Positions 6,612-7,241 of a stretch of 7,241 nt of DNA are shown piece by piece. The stretch's first letter is position 1. Every line of letters begins with the position of its first letter. Source of the stretch: Promethearchaeota archaeon (lineage in GTDB: Archaea; Asgardarchaeota; Lokiarchaeia; Sigynarchaeales; SOKP01). The position numbers were made by a program, and so were the translations under genes. The notes under the pieces were generated by a model, which saw only the letters and a program-made list of their open reading frames with translations, did no database searches and was not told where the DNA came from. Location of the stretch: the NCBI GenBank assembly GCA_030668025.1, contig DAOUUT010000194.1, positions 1-7,241 on the forward strand. The letters are read 5' to 3'.

Positions 6612-7241
6612 TCATACTTGACTTAAGAGAGAAGATATAAAATCCCATTTTTTGTTAATCTTATCGGAAGTTCTTAATCGGTTAAATATTTTATATTCGA
6701 AAGCCCCTATAAGATTATACATAGATTTCACTTGTTTATATACTTCAAATTCTTCAAACTTTTTTGTATATTCCTCTATATTTTCAGAGCTCCATATATA
6801 CTCGTGATATTTATTAGAGTCCATGTTGCTATCAGAAAGTTCTTTCATTTTTTTCGAGATATTTTCAACCCAGAAGTCTGCCATTTCCATTGAATAGTAC
6901 AAACCTGAAGATCCAAACGGATTAACAAATCCTGCACTATCTCCAATAAGAACAACACCAGGGTATGGAACAAAATTTTCGACCATTTTAGCGTTTGGTA
7001 TATATGTTAATTCCTCGTAATCAATTTTAGCCTTTTTAAAAAACTCACTAAATCCAGGATGATCTTTCTTCAAATTTTTCCAAACCATCATAATTTCATC
7101 ATGATCAGGTATTTTAACGGTTTTCATTTGAGGTACTTGTGCCATTCGCAACATTAAACCCACTTCTGCTCTTTTTTTCTCTACTGGAAATACATACGCA
7201 ATACTTTGAGGAAAGTTAGGGGCGTAATCCAAATCACCGTT
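6612..7241 (-). CDS. Geranylgeranyl-reductase-family FAD protein, C-terminal part (cut by window edge)
   Basis: The last 209 residues are visible, and the frame stays open through base 7241 (a TTG at 7232 is internal, preceded by Asn-Gly-Asp), so the FAD-binding N-terminus is outside the window. The diagnostic segment is YPGVVLIGDSAGFVNPFGSS (93-112 of the visible part) with GLYYSMEMADF after it. This is the second FAD-contact motif of the geranylgeranyl reductase/FixC-like flavoproteins: GD followed by an AGF-x-NP loop and a helix. In archaea such enzymes saturate the double bonds of isoprenoid chains in membrane lipids, and relatives reduce other prenyl groups or act as dehydrogenases. The loop reads NPFGSSGLYYSMEMA where the commoner form is close to DPxxGEGIxxAxxSG, so this is a divergent member and the substrate is uncertain. 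The C-terminal 80 residues are helical and charged, with no transmembrane segment. It converges on the unknown gene and appears unrelated to the sugar genes. Confidence 0.8.
   Translation of the reverse strand, partial: NGDLDYAPNFPQSIAYVFPVEKKRAEVGLMLRMAQVPQMKTVKIPDHDEIMMVWKNLKKDHPGFSEFFKKAKIDYEELTYIPNAKMVENFVPYPGVVLIGDSAGFVNPFGSSGLYYSMEMADFWVENISKKMKELSDSNMDSNKYHEYIWSSENIEEYTKKFEEFEVYKQVKSMYNLIGAFEYKIFNRLRTSDKINKKWDFISSLLSQV

Noticed and set aside
7230..7232. TTG as start of the reductase-family gene
   Set aside because: The frame is open to the window edge and the visible part lacks the N-terminal FAD domain, so this is an internal codon of a truncated gene.

Overview
This AT-rich window (about one third G+C by eye) carries seven protein genes and no RNA genes, CRISPR array or insertion sequence that I can recognise. 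The best guess for the host is a mesophilic archaeon, possibly of an AT-rich Asgard-type lineage. The reasons are a geranylgeranyl-reductase-like flavoprotein at the right edge, heavy use of ATA, AGA and AGG codons, TTG starts, several genes without a Shine-Dalgarno sequence, and sugar hydrolases without export signals. None of these is decisive, and an AT-rich bacterium cannot be excluded.

Layout: the left edge holds the N-terminal part of a Gfo/Idh/MocA-type NAD(P) oxidoreductase (minus strand, cut by the window). It diverges across 77 bp from an NAD/metal-dependent GH4 glycosidase (489-1814, plus). A YdjC/ChbG-type carbohydrate deacetylase (1933-2823, plus) follows. It converges on a GH20 beta-N-acetylhexosaminidase (2865-4487, minus). 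Across a 98 bp AT-rich divergent spacer lies a GH29 alpha-L-fucosidase (4586-5988, plus). This gene is split by a -1 frame change at a run of eleven A residues. A small protein of unknown function (5988-6563) overlaps the end of the fucosidase by one base and has a strong ribosome binding site. At the right edge, convergent, is the C-terminal half of a geranylgeranyl-reductase-family FAD protein (6612-7241, minus, cut by the window).

How the genes may work together: the first five read as a cytoplasmic glycan-salvage locus. GH29 would remove fucose and GH20 would remove terminal beta-GlcNAc/GalNAc. The YdjC protein would remove acetyl groups from amino-sugar oligosaccharides. GH4 would cleave a further glycoside by a redox mechanism, and the Gfo/Idh enzyme would oxidise or epimerise a released sugar. 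None of the complete enzymes has a visible signal peptide and no transporter is in the window, so the substrates would have to be imported by something encoded elsewhere. The lipid-type reductase looks unrelated to the sugar genes.

The most interesting feature is the split fucosidase. Both halves are intact and carry the conserved GH29 motifs. The break sits on A AAA AAA in the zero frame, a classic -1 slippery site. The known archaeal precedent is the Saccharolobus solfataricus alpha-L-fucosidase, which is made by programmed -1 frameshifting. A sequencing error in the homopolymer or a recent mutation remains the main alternative.
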